From positions 186,001-250,000 of the forward strand of contig NZ_MCNV01000008.1 of assembly GCF_001718195.1 (NCBI RefSeq): a DNA stretch of 64,000 bases, in the 5' to 3' direction. Every line of letters starts with the position of its first letter. Position 1 is the stretch's first letter. This document shows, one piece after another, positions 16,379-25,642 of the stretch. The position numbers were made by a program, and so were the translations under genes. The DNA is from Paraburkholderia nodosa. GTDB lineage: Bacteria > Pseudomonadota > Gammaproteobacteria > Burkholderiales > Burkholderiaceae. The notes under the pieces were generated by a model that saw only the letters and a program-made list of their open reading frames with translations, had not been told where the DNA came from and did not search any database.

Positions 16379-17554
16379 ATGAAGAAAGCTTTGCTCGCCG
16401 CAGCATTGATGTCGGCTGGCGTGATCGCGCATGCACAAAGCAGCGTCACGCTCTACGGCCGCCTGGACATGGGTGTGGCGTATATGAACGGCATTGGTGC
16501 CGGCAGCGGCGCAAATGGTCAAGCCACCCACGGCTCCAGCCAGGTTCAGCTCGAGAGCGGCTACTGGGGCACCAGCCTCTGGGGCATGAAGGGCGTTGAA
16601 GACATCGGTGGCGGCAACAAGGTTCTGTTCCACCTGGAAGGCAGCTTCAGCACCGCCAACGGCACGCTCGGCTCGGCCGGCTCGCTCTGGAATCGCTGGG
16701 CGACTATCGGTGTCGCGAACGACCAGTTCGGTACGCTGCTCGCTGGCCGCATGCTGTTCATCTCCAACGGCATTTGGGACTTCGACCCGTTCGGTCAGTC
16801 GAACTGGTCGTCGGCCTCGATGGTCCGTGGCCGCAACTGGCCGCAATCGAGCAACAACATTTCGTACCAGTCGCCGAACTGGTTCGGCTTTGACGTCTAC
16901 GGCCAGTACGCGTTCTCGAACGCGACGAACTGGAACGGCAACAACACGACGCCGTCGGGTCGTGAAGCTGGCCTGCAACTGACCTACACGAGCTCGTTGT
17001 TCCAGATCCGCGGCCTGTATGACGAAATCCGCAATCCGAACAATGGTCAGCTGGGCGGCCTGTACAACGCGCTGGACGGCAGCACGAAGACGCCGCTCTC
17101 CACCTCGCAAGGTAACGGCAACGGCGTGTTCGCTTACTCGCGCGATTACATGGCCATGTTCAACCTGTTCCTCGGCGCGTTCAAGGTTCAGGGCGGCTAC
17201 GAAGCCATCCGTTCGTCGGGCATGAATCCGGGCATCATCGGCCAGCCGACCACGCTCGACCACGAGTGGGGCGGTGTGACGTGGCAAATGACGCCGGCTG
17301 CAGCGCTGATCGCAGCGGTCTACCACGTCAACGCGAACAACGGCGGCGGCAACGCCACGCTGTACACGATCGGCGGCTCGTACAACCTGTCCAAGCGCAC
17401 GCTGCTCGACATCCAGGCAGGCACGGTGCAGAACAGCAAGACGGCCAACTTCGGTCTGAACGCCAACAACTTCGGTACGGCTGCAAGCACGGGCAACCCG
17501 GTTCCGGGCCACAGCCAGGTTGGCGTGTACGCAGGTATCCAGCACTCGTTCTAA
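16379..17554 (+). CDS. Outer membrane porin (Gram-negative 16-strand, Burkholderia type)
   Basis: 391 aa. GGAGGAG just upstream picks ATG 16379 (MKKALLAAAL) over the in-frame ATG 16367. The signal peptide is at 1-20 (ending VIAHAQ). The mature protein begins SSVTLYGRLDMGVAY, the standard start of betaproteobacterial general porins. It carries the usual markers LWGMKGVEDIGGGNKV and the C-terminal strand ending in Phe (GVYAGIQHSF), needed for Bam-dependent assembly. It forms trimeric diffusion channels in the outer membrane. A long leader and a strong terminator bracket the gene. Confidence 0.95.
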   Translation: MKKALLAAALMSAGVIAHAQSSVTLYGRLDMGVAYMNGIGAGSGANGQATHGSSQVQLESGYWGTSLWGMKGVEDIGGGNKVLFHLEGSFSTANGTLGSAGSLWNRWATIGVANDQFGTLLAGRMLFISNGIWDFDPFGQSNWSSASMVRGRNWPQSSNNISYQSPNWFGFDVYGQYAFSNATNWNGNNTTPSGREAGLQLTYTSSLFQIRGLYDEIRNPNNGQLGGLYNALDGSTKTPLSTSQGNGNGVFAYSRDYMAMFNLFLGAFKVQGGYEAIRSSGMNPGIIGQPTTLDHEWGGVTWQMTPAAALIAAVYHVNANNGGGNATLYTIGGSYNLSKRTLLDIQAGTVQNSKTANFGLNANNFGTAASTGNPVPGHSQVGVYAGIQHSF

Positions 17555-17618
17555 TTCGAAACGAGTGTAGAAAGAACAGCTACATCGACGTTTTCACGCT
17601 GCTGCGAGAGGCGCGTAT

Positions 17619-17654
17619 CGGTGCGATGTCCGAAAGGGTATCGCACCGTTTTTT
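17619..17654 (+). terminator. Rho-independent terminator of the porin gene
   Basis: CGGTGCGAT (17619-17627) pairs with ATCGCACCG (17640-17648) around a 12-base loop and is followed by six T residues. Confidence 0.9.
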
Positions 17655-17730
17655 ATTCTGGGGACGGGCCGCGCGAGCGGCGCCGTCCCCTTTTCTATTG
17701 GTGCATCAGGTGCTTCGAAGGCGCCCGGCC

Positions 17731-18069
17731 TCAAACCGCCGCTTCGTTTTCCTCGCCCGTGCGGATGCGGATCACGCGCTCCACGTCGGTCACGAAGATC
17801 TTGCCGTCGCCGATCTTGCCGGTGCGCGCCGCGCCGATGATCGCGTCGATCACCTGGTCGGCCTGGTCGTTCGCGACCACCACCTCGATCTTCACCTTTG
17901 GCAGGAAGTCGACCACGTACTCGGCGCCGCGGTAAAGCTCCGTGTGGCCCTTCTGGCGGCCGAAGCCCTTGACCTCGGTGACGGTCAGGCCCGTGAGGCC
18001 CACTTCGGCGAGCGCCTCGCGTACTTCGTCGAGCTTGAACGGTTTGATCACGGCAGTAATGCGTTTCAT
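17731..18069 (-). CDS. glnB: Nitrogen regulatory protein PII
   Basis: 112 aa, exactly the usual PII length. The T-loop carries the uridylylation site Tyr51 (TELYRGAEYVVDF), and both PROSITE-like signatures are present (YRGAEY and TGKIGDGKIFV). PII trimers sense 2-oxoglutarate and ATP/ADP, are uridylylated by GlnD, and bind targets such as the glutamine synthetase adenylyltransferase and NtrB. The gene follows the NAD synthetase gene by 75 bp on the same strand. PII control of glutamine-dependent NAD synthetase is known in Proteobacteria, so this neighbourhood is meaningful. glnB versus glnK cannot be settled here; no amtB is adjacent. Confidence 0.95.
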   Translation of the reverse strand: MKRITAVIKPFKLDEVREALAEVGLTGLTVTEVKGFGRQKGHTELYRGAEYVVDFLPKVKIEVVVANDQADQVIDAIIGAARTGKIGDGKIFVTDVERVIRIRTGEENEAAV

Positions 18070-18144
18070 GGCGAACCTCGTCTCGTTATCGGATTTGTCG
18101 GAAATTTCGGAACATATCGGGATTCTACGCTGTGCGGCCGGGGC

Positions 18145-20256
18145 TCACGCCGAGGGCTTGCCCGCAGGCGCCGCGCTCGACCCGCCCGCTTCGTCGGGCA
18201 CGCGCTCCAGATCGGCGAGCCAGACCACCGACTCCGAATCGCTGGGCGCACGCCAGTCGCCGCGCGGCGAGAGCGAGCCGCCCGAGCCGACCTTCGGCGC
18301 ATTCGGAATGCAGGTGCGCTTGAACTGGCTCTGGCGGAAGAAGCGGTCGAGGAATATGCGCAGATTGCGCTTGATCGACGCGAGATCGTACTGATTGCGC
18401 GCGACCTTCGCGTTCTCGGGCCATGCACCCGCTTCGCGGTCACCCCACGCGTGGCGCGCGAGGAACGCGACCTTGGAAGGCGCGAAGCCAAAGCGCAGCG
18501 TGTAGTAGAGGTTGAAGTCCTGCAGCTCGTAGGGGCCGATCGTGTTCTCGGTTTTCTGCTCGGGCGCGCCATCGGACTTGCCGGGGATCAGCTCCGGGCT
18601 GATGTCGGTGGCGAGAATCGCTTCGAGCACGTCGCGGCCGCTCTCCCCGTTCTGGCCAATCTGGCCCGTTTCGGCCACCCAGCGCACGAGGTGCGTGATG
18701 AGCGTCTTCGGCACGCTCGCATTCACGTTGTAGTGCGACATGTGATCGCCCACGCCGTATGTGCACCAGCCGAGCGCGAGCTCGGAGAGATCGCCCGTGC
18801 CGATCACGATCGCGTGATTGAAGTTGGCGAGGCGGAACAGGTGATTCGTGCGCTCGCCGGCCTGCACGTTTTCGAACGTGATGTCGTAGGCTTGCTTGCC
18901 TTCCGAGTACGGATGGCCGAGGTCTTCGAGCATCTGCATGCAGCTCTGGCGAATGTCGATTTCGCGCGCCGTACAGCCCACGAGCGCCATCAGCTCGCGC
19001 GCCTGGCGCAGCGTGCGCTCGCTCGTGGCGAAACCAGGCATGGTGTACGCGAGAATGTTCGCGCGCGGCAGCCCGAGGCGATCCATCGCCTTCGCGCACA
19101 CGAGCAGCGCATGCGTGGAGTCGAGCCCGCCCGAGACGCCAATCACCACCTTCTTGATGCCCGCCTGCGAAAGCCGCTGCACGAGCGCCTGCACCTGGAT
19201 GTTGTAGACCTCGTTGCAGCGCTCGTCGCGCCGCTTCGGGTCGGCCGGCACATAGGGGAAGCGCTCCACGCGGCGCGAGAGCGCGAGCGTGCCGCGCTGC
19301 CATGCGCCCTCGCCCGCCAGCTCGCACGAAATCACGCGAAACTTCGCGACTTCACCGGCGTGGCGGCGGATCGAATCGCCGAACGTGGTCTGGCGGATGC
19401 GCTCCTGCTGCAGCCGCGCGAGATCGACATCGGCGAAGATGAGGTGCGAGTCGTCGGAGAAACGCTCCGACTGCGCGAGCAGCTCGCCGTTTTCGCACAC
19501 GAGCGCGTGGCCGTCCCAGGCCATGTCGGTGGTCGATTCGCCCTTGCCCGCCGAGGTGTACAGATACGCGGCAAGACAACGCGCCGACTGTTGCGAGACC
19601 AGTTGCTGCCGGTAGCCCGCCTTGCCCACCACGACGTTCGACGCCGAAAGATTGACGAGCACCGAAGCGCCCGCGAGCGCCGCGAACGACGACGGCGGGA
19701 TCGGCACCCAGACGTCCTCGCAGATTTCCACGTGAAAGCGCAGACCCGCAACCTGCGGCACCTCGAACAGCAGCGACGCGCCGAACGGCACATCCGCGCC
19801 GGCGAGGCGCACGGTGTCGGTGCTCGCGCTATCGGCGGCGCTGAACTGGCGCGGCTCGTAGAATTCGCCGTAGTTCGGCAGGAAGCTCTTGGGCACGACG
19901 CCCGCCACACGCCCGCCCGCCACGACCGCTGCGCAGTTGAAGAGCGAATGCCCCGCGCGCACCGGCAGCCCCACGATCATCACGAGCGGCAGCGCGGCCG
20001 ACGCTTCGACGATCTGCGCGAGCGCGCGCTCGCAGGCGTCGAGCAACGCTTGCTGATGGAACAGGTCGTCGCAGGTATAGGCCGAAAGCCCCAGCTCGGG
20101 GAACGCGACAAGCGCCGCGCCCCGCGCCGCGGCCTGGCGCGCGAGCGCGAGCGTCTCGCTGGCATTGAATGCGGGATCGGCCACACGGCAGCGCGGCACG
20201 CCCACGGCCACGCGCGCAAAGCCGTGCGTATAGAGATTGAAGAAGCGCTCTTTCAT
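18145..20256 (-). CDS. nadE: Glutamine-dependent NAD(+) synthetase
   Basis: 703 aa, the long two-domain form. The start at 20256 (MKERFFNLYTHGFARV) has AAGGTT about seven bases upstream; the open frame continues further 5' but without family similarity. The N-terminal nitrilase-type glutaminase domain (about 10-290) shows the Glu-Lys-Cys triad: Glu54 in FPELGLSAY, Lys in VPKSFLPNYGEFYE and Cys in HVEICEDVW. The C-terminal synthetase domain has the PP-loop GVSGGLDST, followed by TGDLSELALGWCTYGVGDH. It amidates nicotinic acid adenine dinucleotide to NAD using glutamine ammonia channelled between domains. PII is encoded just downstream. Confidence 0.95.
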   Translation of the reverse strand: MKERFFNLYTHGFARVAVGVPRCRVADPAFNASETLALARQAAARGAALVAFPELGLSAYTCDDLFHQQALLDACERALAQIVEASAALPLVMIVGLPVRAGHSLFNCAAVVAGGRVAGVVPKSFLPNYGEFYEPRQFSAADSASTDTVRLAGADVPFGASLLFEVPQVAGLRFHVEICEDVWVPIPPSSFAALAGASVLVNLSASNVVVGKAGYRQQLVSQQSARCLAAYLYTSAGKGESTTDMAWDGHALVCENGELLAQSERFSDDSHLIFADVDLARLQQERIRQTTFGDSIRRHAGEVAKFRVISCELAGEGAWQRGTLALSRRVERFPYVPADPKRRDERCNEVYNIQVQALVQRLSQAGIKKVVIGVSGGLDSTHALLVCAKAMDRLGLPRANILAYTMPGFATSERTLRQARELMALVGCTAREIDIRQSCMQMLEDLGHPYSEGKQAYDITFENVQAGERTNHLFRLANFNHAIVIGTGDLSELALGWCTYGVGDHMSHYNVNASVPKTLITHLVRWVAETGQIGQNGESGRDVLEAILATDISPELIPGKSDGAPEQKTENTIGPYELQDFNLYYTLRFGFAPSKVAFLARHAWGDREAGAWPENAKVARNQYDLASIKRNLRIFLDRFFRQSQFKRTCIPNAPKVGSGGSLSPRGDWRAPSDSESVVWLADLERVPDEAGGSSAAPAGKPSA

Positions 20257-20484
20257 TTCGATAACCTTGAGGCGGGCGCGCTGCGCACGAAAGCGCGCGC
20301 TCTGACGTTTGGGCTGCCTGGTGCCGCTTGAAGCCGCTTTGAAACCGCTCGATGCTGCCTGGCTGACGCCGCTGCACGAAGCGCGGCGGTCCTCACCCGC
20401 TCGGGACGTTTGCTTTACCATGACCGTTTGCCGCTGCAGGCGCTGCTGAACGACCCAAGCCGCATCCCACGCCAACGGGCACGC

Positions 20485-21657
20485 ATGAAACAGGAACATT
20501 TCGATTATCGCACGGGCATCCTCGGCTCACCGTCCGAGGTCGACGCCGCCGAATGGAACGCGCTGCTCGCGCGTCAGGCGCAGCCTACGCCCTTTTTGCG
20601 CCACGAATTCCTCGCGGCGCTCGACGCCACGCGCTGCACCACGCCGAACGAGGGCTGGGCCGCGCAATTCGTCACGCTCACCGACGCGCGCACGGGCCGC
20701 CTCGCCGCCGCCGCGCCGGTGTATCTGAAGGGCCACTCGTACGGCGAGTACGTGTTCGACTGGGCCTGGGCGGACGCGTACAAGCGCAACGGCCTCGAGT
20801 ACTACCCGAAGCTCCTGTGCGCCGTGCCGTTCACGCCGGTGCAGGGCACGCGCCTGATCGCCGCCGACACGACCGCGCGCCGCCATCTGGCCGCGACGCT
20901 GCTCGCCTTTGCCGAGCAGGCCGACGTCTCGTCGCTGCACGTGCTCTTTCCGACCACCGAAGACGCCGAGGCACTGACCGACCTCGGCATGATGCAGCGC
21001 GAAGGCGTGCAATTTCACTGGCTCAACGACGGCTATCGCGACTTCGAGGACTTCCTCTCGACTCTCGAACAGAAGAAGCGCAAGAACATCCGCGCGGAAC
21101 GTCGCAAGGTGCACGACGCGGGCGTGACGATGCGGCGTGTGCGCGGCGAGGACATTAGCGACACCGAGTGGCGCTTTTTCAGTCGCTGCTACCGGCAAAC
21201 CTACCGCGAGCATTTCTCTTCGCCGTACCTGAATCTCGACTTCTTTCGCATGATCGGCGAGACGATGCCGGAGAATCTGCTGCTCGTGATCGCCGAGCGC
21301 GAAGGCAAGCCGATCGCGAGTTCGCTCGTGGTCTGGCAGCGCGGTGAGAATGGCCAGGGCGGCACGCTCTATGGCCGCTACTGGGGCGCGCTCGAACACG
21401 TGCCCTGCCTGCACTTCGAGACCGCGTATTATCAGCCGCTCGAATTCTGCATCGAGGAAAAGCTCGACGTGTTCGAAGGCGGCGCGCAAGGCGAACACAA
21501 GATGGCGCGCGGTTTCCTGCCCACCGCCACGCGCTCGGCGCATTGGCTCGCCCATCCGGCGTTCTCGGATGCCGTCGCGCGCTTTCTCGAGAGCGAGACG
21601 AATCATATTCACGCCTACATGCACGAACTCAATGAGCGCAATCCTTTTCGAGCGTGA
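20485..21657 (+). CDS. GNAT-fold N-acetyltransferase/peptidogalycan-biosynthesis-like protein (COG3146 type)
   Basis: 390 aa. The start at ATG 20485 (MKQEHFDYRTGILGSP) is chosen because family similarity begins there. The protein matches the COG3146/DUF482 family, related to FemAB-like double GNAT folds. Typical segments are PTPFLRHEFLAALD, VYLKGHSYGEYVFDWAWADAY, LEQKKRKNIRAERRKV and FEGGAQGEHKMARGFLP. Activity in this family is poorly defined. The gene is divergent from nadE, with 228 bp between, and converges on the M48 protease gene. Confidence 0.88.
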   Translation: MKQEHFDYRTGILGSPSEVDAAEWNALLARQAQPTPFLRHEFLAALDATRCTTPNEGWAAQFVTLTDARTGRLAAAAPVYLKGHSYGEYVFDWAWADAYKRNGLEYYPKLLCAVPFTPVQGTRLIAADTTARRHLAATLLAFAEQADVSSLHVLFPTTEDAEALTDLGMMQREGVQFHWLNDGYRDFEDFLSTLEQKKRKNIRAERRKVHDAGVTMRRVRGEDISDTEWRFFSRCYRQTYREHFSSPYLNLDFFRMIGETMPENLLLVIAEREGKPIASSLVVWQRGENGQGGTLYGRYWGALEHVPCLHFETAYYQPLEFCIEEKLDVFEGGAQGEHKMARGFLPTATRSAHWLAHPAFSDAVARFLESETNHIHAYMHELNERNPFRA

Positions 21658-21687
21658 AGCTTCCGCGCGAAACAGACGCCCCGCCGG

Positions 21688-23445
21688 CTATTGCCTGAAC
21701 CAGCGGTGCGAGACGTTGTCGACGATCATCTTCGCGTGCGCGTCCGTCTTCGCCTTGATCTGCGCGAGTTCTGCCGGCGTCATGCTCGCATTCGAGCACG
21801 CGGCGCGGTAGTTGGCGAAGTTGATCCCGCAGGCGAGCGCCATCTGCTTGCCGCGCTGCACGTCGCCAGTATCGCGATAGAACGCGATCATGTCGGGCCA
21901 CGTTTGTGGCGCCTGCCCGAACCAGGCGAACTGCCCTTCGAGAAACGCACGTGCCTGCGCGCGGTTGCTGGCCGCCATTGCATCGGCGAGTTGCACCTGC
22001 ACACGCCACGACCGCTCTGGCGCCTTCTGGTTGCGGGCGAGAATCTGCCCCGGCGTCTCGCTCGAGCGCGCATGTGAAAGTGCCAACAAATTGGCGAGAT
22101 AGTAGTCTGGCGCGGCGTCGTTCGCCGTGGCGCCCGAAGCCGCCCTCTGCGCAAGCCGGTAAGCCTCGACATAGCGATGCTGTGCCTCCAGCATGTCGAT
22201 GTCGCTCAACATCGCGTAGTGTGCGAGCACCTCCTTCGTGTGCCGCTGCTTACGCGCGGCTTCCCACGGCGCCGTCGTCGCCGGCGGACGCTTGCCCGCG
22301 ATCAGACCCTCCACGGCCTTGCTAAGGTCGTCCTCACGCGCAGCACCCTCCGGGTGCGTGTCACGCAGTGACGCCATACCTTTTGCCAGCGCACGGTCCA
22401 ATGCGCGCTGCGCGTCGTAGGCGCCGGTGTTCAGGCTCACCTGCCCTTGTGTCAGTGCGTCGTTGAGCTTCGCAAGTGCGTCGTTGATACCCTGCAGGGC
22501 CTGCGCGGGGCCCGACGGCTGCGCATCAGACATCGGCGCTGCTGCCGCTGCAACAGCAGTAGCGCTCGCTCCGCTCGCAGGCGCGCTAGCCATCGGTACA
22601 GAGCCCTTAGGGATCCTGGCGAGCGTGTCGGCGCGGATCTTCTCGTGCATCGCGTCGTCCTGGGCCTTCTGCAACTTCTCATCGCGCTCGCGTGCCTCGG
22701 TGTCGTAGGTGTCGATGCGCTCAAGAAACGCCTTGAACCCATAGATGTACGAGTAACCGCAACGCAAGCTTACGGTCGCTCCGAAGAGGTCAGCCTGCTC
22801 TTCGATGCTGCGCTGCCAGGCCGGCATGAGTACAGTCGTTCCGATGCTCTGCACGAGCATGATCTTGTCGAGGCCGTTCCAGCCGCGATCGACGACATTG
22901 CGGTTCACGACCGACCATGTCACGCCTGCAAGAATTGCAGAAGCGTCGCCCGCGTTGCGCACGTCGTACAGCGCGTAGTGGTTCAGGTAGATGTGGCCGT
23001 ATTCGTGTGAGAGGATTGCAAAAATCTCGTCCTCGGATTGCGCCGACATGATCCAGCCAAGCGGAACGTAGATGTTGCCCGCCGCCGTCGAACTCGCATT
23101 GAGCGATGTGTCCGACGTGATGTGCACCGTGACGGGCCAGTCCGCTGTACCGGTCGTCACCTTGATCTTCTGTAACAGCGCGTTGAGGTATTGCTCCAAT
23201 TCCGGCATGGATACGAGGCCCCAGCCATCAGCACGATGGTCGTTGAGGTCCTGCTTCGCGTCGGGCCAGGTGTGCGCGGGCGGCGGCGGCAACTCGCCCG
23301 CGATCTTGATGACAGGCTTCTCAGGCGCGCCAGGAGCGAGTGACGAAAGTGACGCGAGACTGGCGGGCACCGGCAAGTTCGCGCAGGCAGCGAGTGCGAG
23401 CGCAGCGGAGCAAGCCGCCGCCGCACGTGCGAATGGCGGCCTCAT
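21688..23445 (-). CDS. M48 family metalloprotease lipoprotein with C-terminal repeat-like region
   Basis: 585 aa. The lipobox LALAAC puts the modified Cys at residue 21. The zinc protease domain (about 75-260) has HEYGH at 147-151 and the third ligand region SIEEQADLFGA at about 213-222, so it should be active. A low-complexity Ala/Ser/Pro linker (about 285-325) leads to a helical region (about 330-585) with TPR-like spacing, as in BepA-type proteins, though this one is longer. Its start overlaps the stop of the SH3-like gene (ATGA). It likely acts on envelope proteins from a membrane-anchored periplasmic position. Its partner genes are unusual for this family; see the finding on this operon. 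GC content is lower than in neighbours. Confidence 0.88.
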   Translation of the reverse strand: MRPPFARAAAACSAALALAACANLPVPASLASLSSLAPGAPEKPVIKIAGELPPPPAHTWPDAKQDLNDHRADGWGLVSMPELEQYLNALLQKIKVTTGTADWPVTVHITSDTSLNASSTAAGNIYVPLGWIMSAQSEDEIFAILSHEYGHIYLNHYALYDVRNAGDASAILAGVTWSVVNRNVVDRGWNGLDKIMLVQSIGTTVLMPAWQRSIEEQADLFGATVSLRCGYSYIYGFKAFLERIDTYDTEARERDEKLQKAQDDAMHEKIRADTLARIPKGSVPMASAPASGASATAVAAAAAPMSDAQPSGPAQALQGINDALAKLNDALTQGQVSLNTGAYDAQRALDRALAKGMASLRDTHPEGAAREDDLSKAVEGLIAGKRPPATTAPWEAARKQRHTKEVLAHYAMLSDIDMLEAQHRYVEAYRLAQRAASGATANDAAPDYYLANLLALSHARSSETPGQILARNQKAPERSWRVQVQLADAMAASNRAQARAFLEGQFAWFGQAPQTWPDMIAFYRDTGDVQRGKQMALACGINFANYRAACSNASMTPAELAQIKAKTDAHAKMIVDNVSHRWFRQ

Positions 23446-23831
23446 TGGCAACGGTTCGTCGACGAGCCGAGATCGCCCGCGCTCTGCGCGCCCCCCGCGG
23501 TCTTCTCGCAGTTCGCCCTCACAATCTGGCTCGCACGCACGTTCATCGAGTCCACCCAGTAGTCCTTGCCACCCAGTTTCACGCGGTAATAGCCCGAGTT
23601 CTCTTCGAGCACTGTCCAGGGCAGCCCGCTCGCATGCGCCGAGCTCACGGGCGTCGCAGGGACGGGGGCAGCGTAGAGTGGCAGCGGGTCGCTCTTTGCG
23701 CTCACAATCGACTGGGCCGCCATAGCGGGTGCAGTCCACGCAGCGGCAACTGCGATCGCGAGCGGCAGCGCAATACTCGCCCCGCGGCGCGCGAGTGTAG
23801 GCATAAGGTCCAGTTCGCGGCTTTGCTTCAT
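23442..23831 (-). CDS. Periplasmic protein with SH3-like segment
   Basis: 129 aa. GGGGA lies seven bases before ATG 23831; an ATG two codons earlier (23837) sits directly against that site and is less likely. The signal peptide runs to about residue 38 (ending APAMAAQS). The mature part of about 90 residues contains SAKSDPLPLYAAP and YYRVKLGGKDYWVDSMNVRAS, a pattern seen in bacterial SH3-like domains that bind peptides or glycans. Two Cys near the C terminus may form a disulfide. The gene overlaps the M48 protease gene by four bases and follows the CHASE2 gene by 41 bp. Function is not known. Confidence 0.75.
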   Translation of the reverse strand: MKQSRELDLMPTLARRGASIALPLAIAVAAAWTAPAMAAQSIVSAKSDPLPLYAAPVPATPVSSAHASGLPWTVLEENSGYYRVKLGGKDYWVDSMNVRASQIVRANCEKTAGGAQSAGDLGSSTNRCQ

Positions 23832-23872
23832 GTTCATTCCCCGTTTACGTTATGGTTTGCTTGTTGGCCTAT

Positions 23873-25390
23873 TTAGTCTTGCTGACATTGCTCTTTAGCG
23901 GCGTCTTGCGCGTTCGCGCCCTCATCCTCCCCTGATTCTCTCTCCGGACCGAACAGCCAAATGACTAGCTTCTCGTTCCACTCGAACCATTCCGCCGCGA
24001 GCGCGAACACCGCGATATCAATGATGCTGAGAAAGCCCATGTTCAGCACGGACTGGCCGAAATAGAGCAGCACAGCGACCAGTGCGAGCGACGCAGCGAT
24101 CTCGAGCGTGCACTTGACGAACCAGGAGACCGATTCGCCCGCGCGCCGTGCAACCCAGCGCATGGGTCCACGTAGGTGCTCGCGCTCTACCCTCTTACGC
24201 ATGCGGTTTTTCGCCACGCGCACCGCCACCACTGCCAACAGCCCGCCCACAACCAGAATGAACAGGTGCACATGATCGCGGTCGGCGCGCAGCGCGAGTG
24301 CCGTGGCGTGCTTGTAGCGTGAGCCGTAGGTCAAGAGATTGTCGAACGCCATCGCGTGGAGGTAGACACCTGGAACGCGCCCGTGAATCGGCGAGATCAC
24401 AAAGTCGTTCGAATACTCGCGCGCGGTGCCGATCATGACGACGCGATTGGTCAGCGCGCGCTTGAGCACAGTCTCGCCAACGTCGTCGGCGTTTGCGAAG
24501 TCGTAGCCGTAAACTGTTTCGTGGTAAACACAGACCGGCTTCTCCGCGTCGTGAAAAAGCCATTCGCGCAAACCGAACGGCGCGATTTCAAGCAAGCCAT
24601 GGTCAGTGCGGCAATATGCTTCGTGACTCTCTGGCGCGTCGTTCCCCTCCTCGGCCGAAACCGGGGCAAGCAAGCGTAGGCCGTCTGACGCAGGCGAGAG
24701 CCCCCACGAGAGCGCCATCGGCGCGCTTGCATTGGCAACCGGTTCCTTCGCGAGGTCGTCGTAAATCGCGAGCGCGGCGCTGCGCCGAACGGGGTTGCTA
24801 CTGCTGTGCGTTTCGAGCGGATACGACCACGCGAGCTTGTCGACTTCGTCGGGCCTGAACGTGATCGAGACCGTCTCGAAGCAACGCCCTCGCAACTCAT
24901 CGAGGCCCGGACGCACGCGCAATACGCCAGCGGCGTCGGGCGTTCCCGCAAGATAGACTCTCGTGCCGCCGGCGCGCAGCTTGCACAGGCGCTGCGCGAA
25001 CAAAGCGAGCGTCGGGTCGGGACGAGGATCCCGGAACATGATGTCGAAGAATACGGCGCGCGGCTTGTAGCCCTGTAACGCATCGAGAAGCCGGGTATAG
25101 TAACCGTAGCTTGCGGGCCAGGTCTGTCCAGCTTGCGCGAGCGAGGCATCGTCGATCACCAGGACGGAAATCGCGTCGCGTGAACCGTTACCGTAGGCCT
25201 GCCCCGCGACAGGCGCATAAACGCTCGCGGCCTTGCGCGTGGCGAACTCCTCACCGAACAGTTGGGGCAGCACGAGCGCGGCCGCAATGCCGAATACGAT
25301 GGCGAGAAGCCCCTGCAGTATCGTGCGATTGAAAAGTGCCGCGGCGAGCCGCCTCTTCAGCGCGCGCGCCCCCCGTACCAGTACATTCAT
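23873..25390 (-). CDS. CHASE2 sensor membrane protein without an output domain
   Basis: 505 aa. The start at 25390 has GAGA four bases before; the frame stays open upstream without recognisable content. TM1 is at about 23-43. The periplasmic CHASE2 domain spans about 65-355, with typical pieces VLVIDDASLAQAGQTWPASYGYYTRLLDAL, KPRAVFFDIMFRDPRPD, NRVVMIGTA and GVYLHAMAFDNLL. The family's usual three closing membrane helices follow (about 375-395, 428-450, 455-475). The protein then ends in an acidic, Gln/Asp-rich tail where cyclases, kinases or GGDEF domains are normally found. It may signal through the membrane helices or to its operon partners, the SH3-like protein and the M48 protease. Confidence 0.85.
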   Translation of the reverse strand: MNVLVRGARALKRRLAAALFNRTILQGLLAIVFGIAAALVLPQLFGEEFATRKAASVYAPVAGQAYGNGSRDAISVLVIDDASLAQAGQTWPASYGYYTRLLDALQGYKPRAVFFDIMFRDPRPDPTLALFAQRLCKLRAGGTRVYLAGTPDAAGVLRVRPGLDELRGRCFETVSITFRPDEVDKLAWSYPLETHSSSNPVRRSAALAIYDDLAKEPVANASAPMALSWGLSPASDGLRLLAPVSAEEGNDAPESHEAYCRTDHGLLEIAPFGLREWLFHDAEKPVCVYHETVYGYDFANADDVGETVLKRALTNRVVMIGTAREYSNDFVISPIHGRVPGVYLHAMAFDNLLTYGSRYKHATALALRADRDHVHLFILVVGGLLAVVAVRVAKNRMRKRVEREHLRGPMRWVARRAGESVSWFVKCTLEIAASLALVAVLLYFGQSVLNMGFLSIIDIAVFALAAEWFEWNEKLVIWLFGPERESGEDEGANAQDAAKEQCQQD

Positions 25391-25642
25391 TCTCGTTATT
25401 GACTGCTTCTTCTTCGAATATCCCGCGGCCGCCCGCGCGTTCCTTTCAGTTGCTCGGCCAGCGCGACGCAACCGGCGAACACTGCTCTCGACTGCATTAC
25501 GGCCGCCTTACCGTAAAACTTTAGCCGGGTGCGGTGCGACAATCTGCCCTCCAGCCGATCTGACGGGACTTAGCATGCGCCGCGAACTGTGGGACACTCA
25601 CGCTCGCCCACCCTGATACGCGCCGTGCGCTTTTCCCCCTCT

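Noticed and set aside
22500..22600. Alanine-rich low-complexity stretch in the M48 protease
   Set aside because: It stays in frame as a Pro/Ala/Ser linker and is not a nucleotide repeat array or CRISPR.
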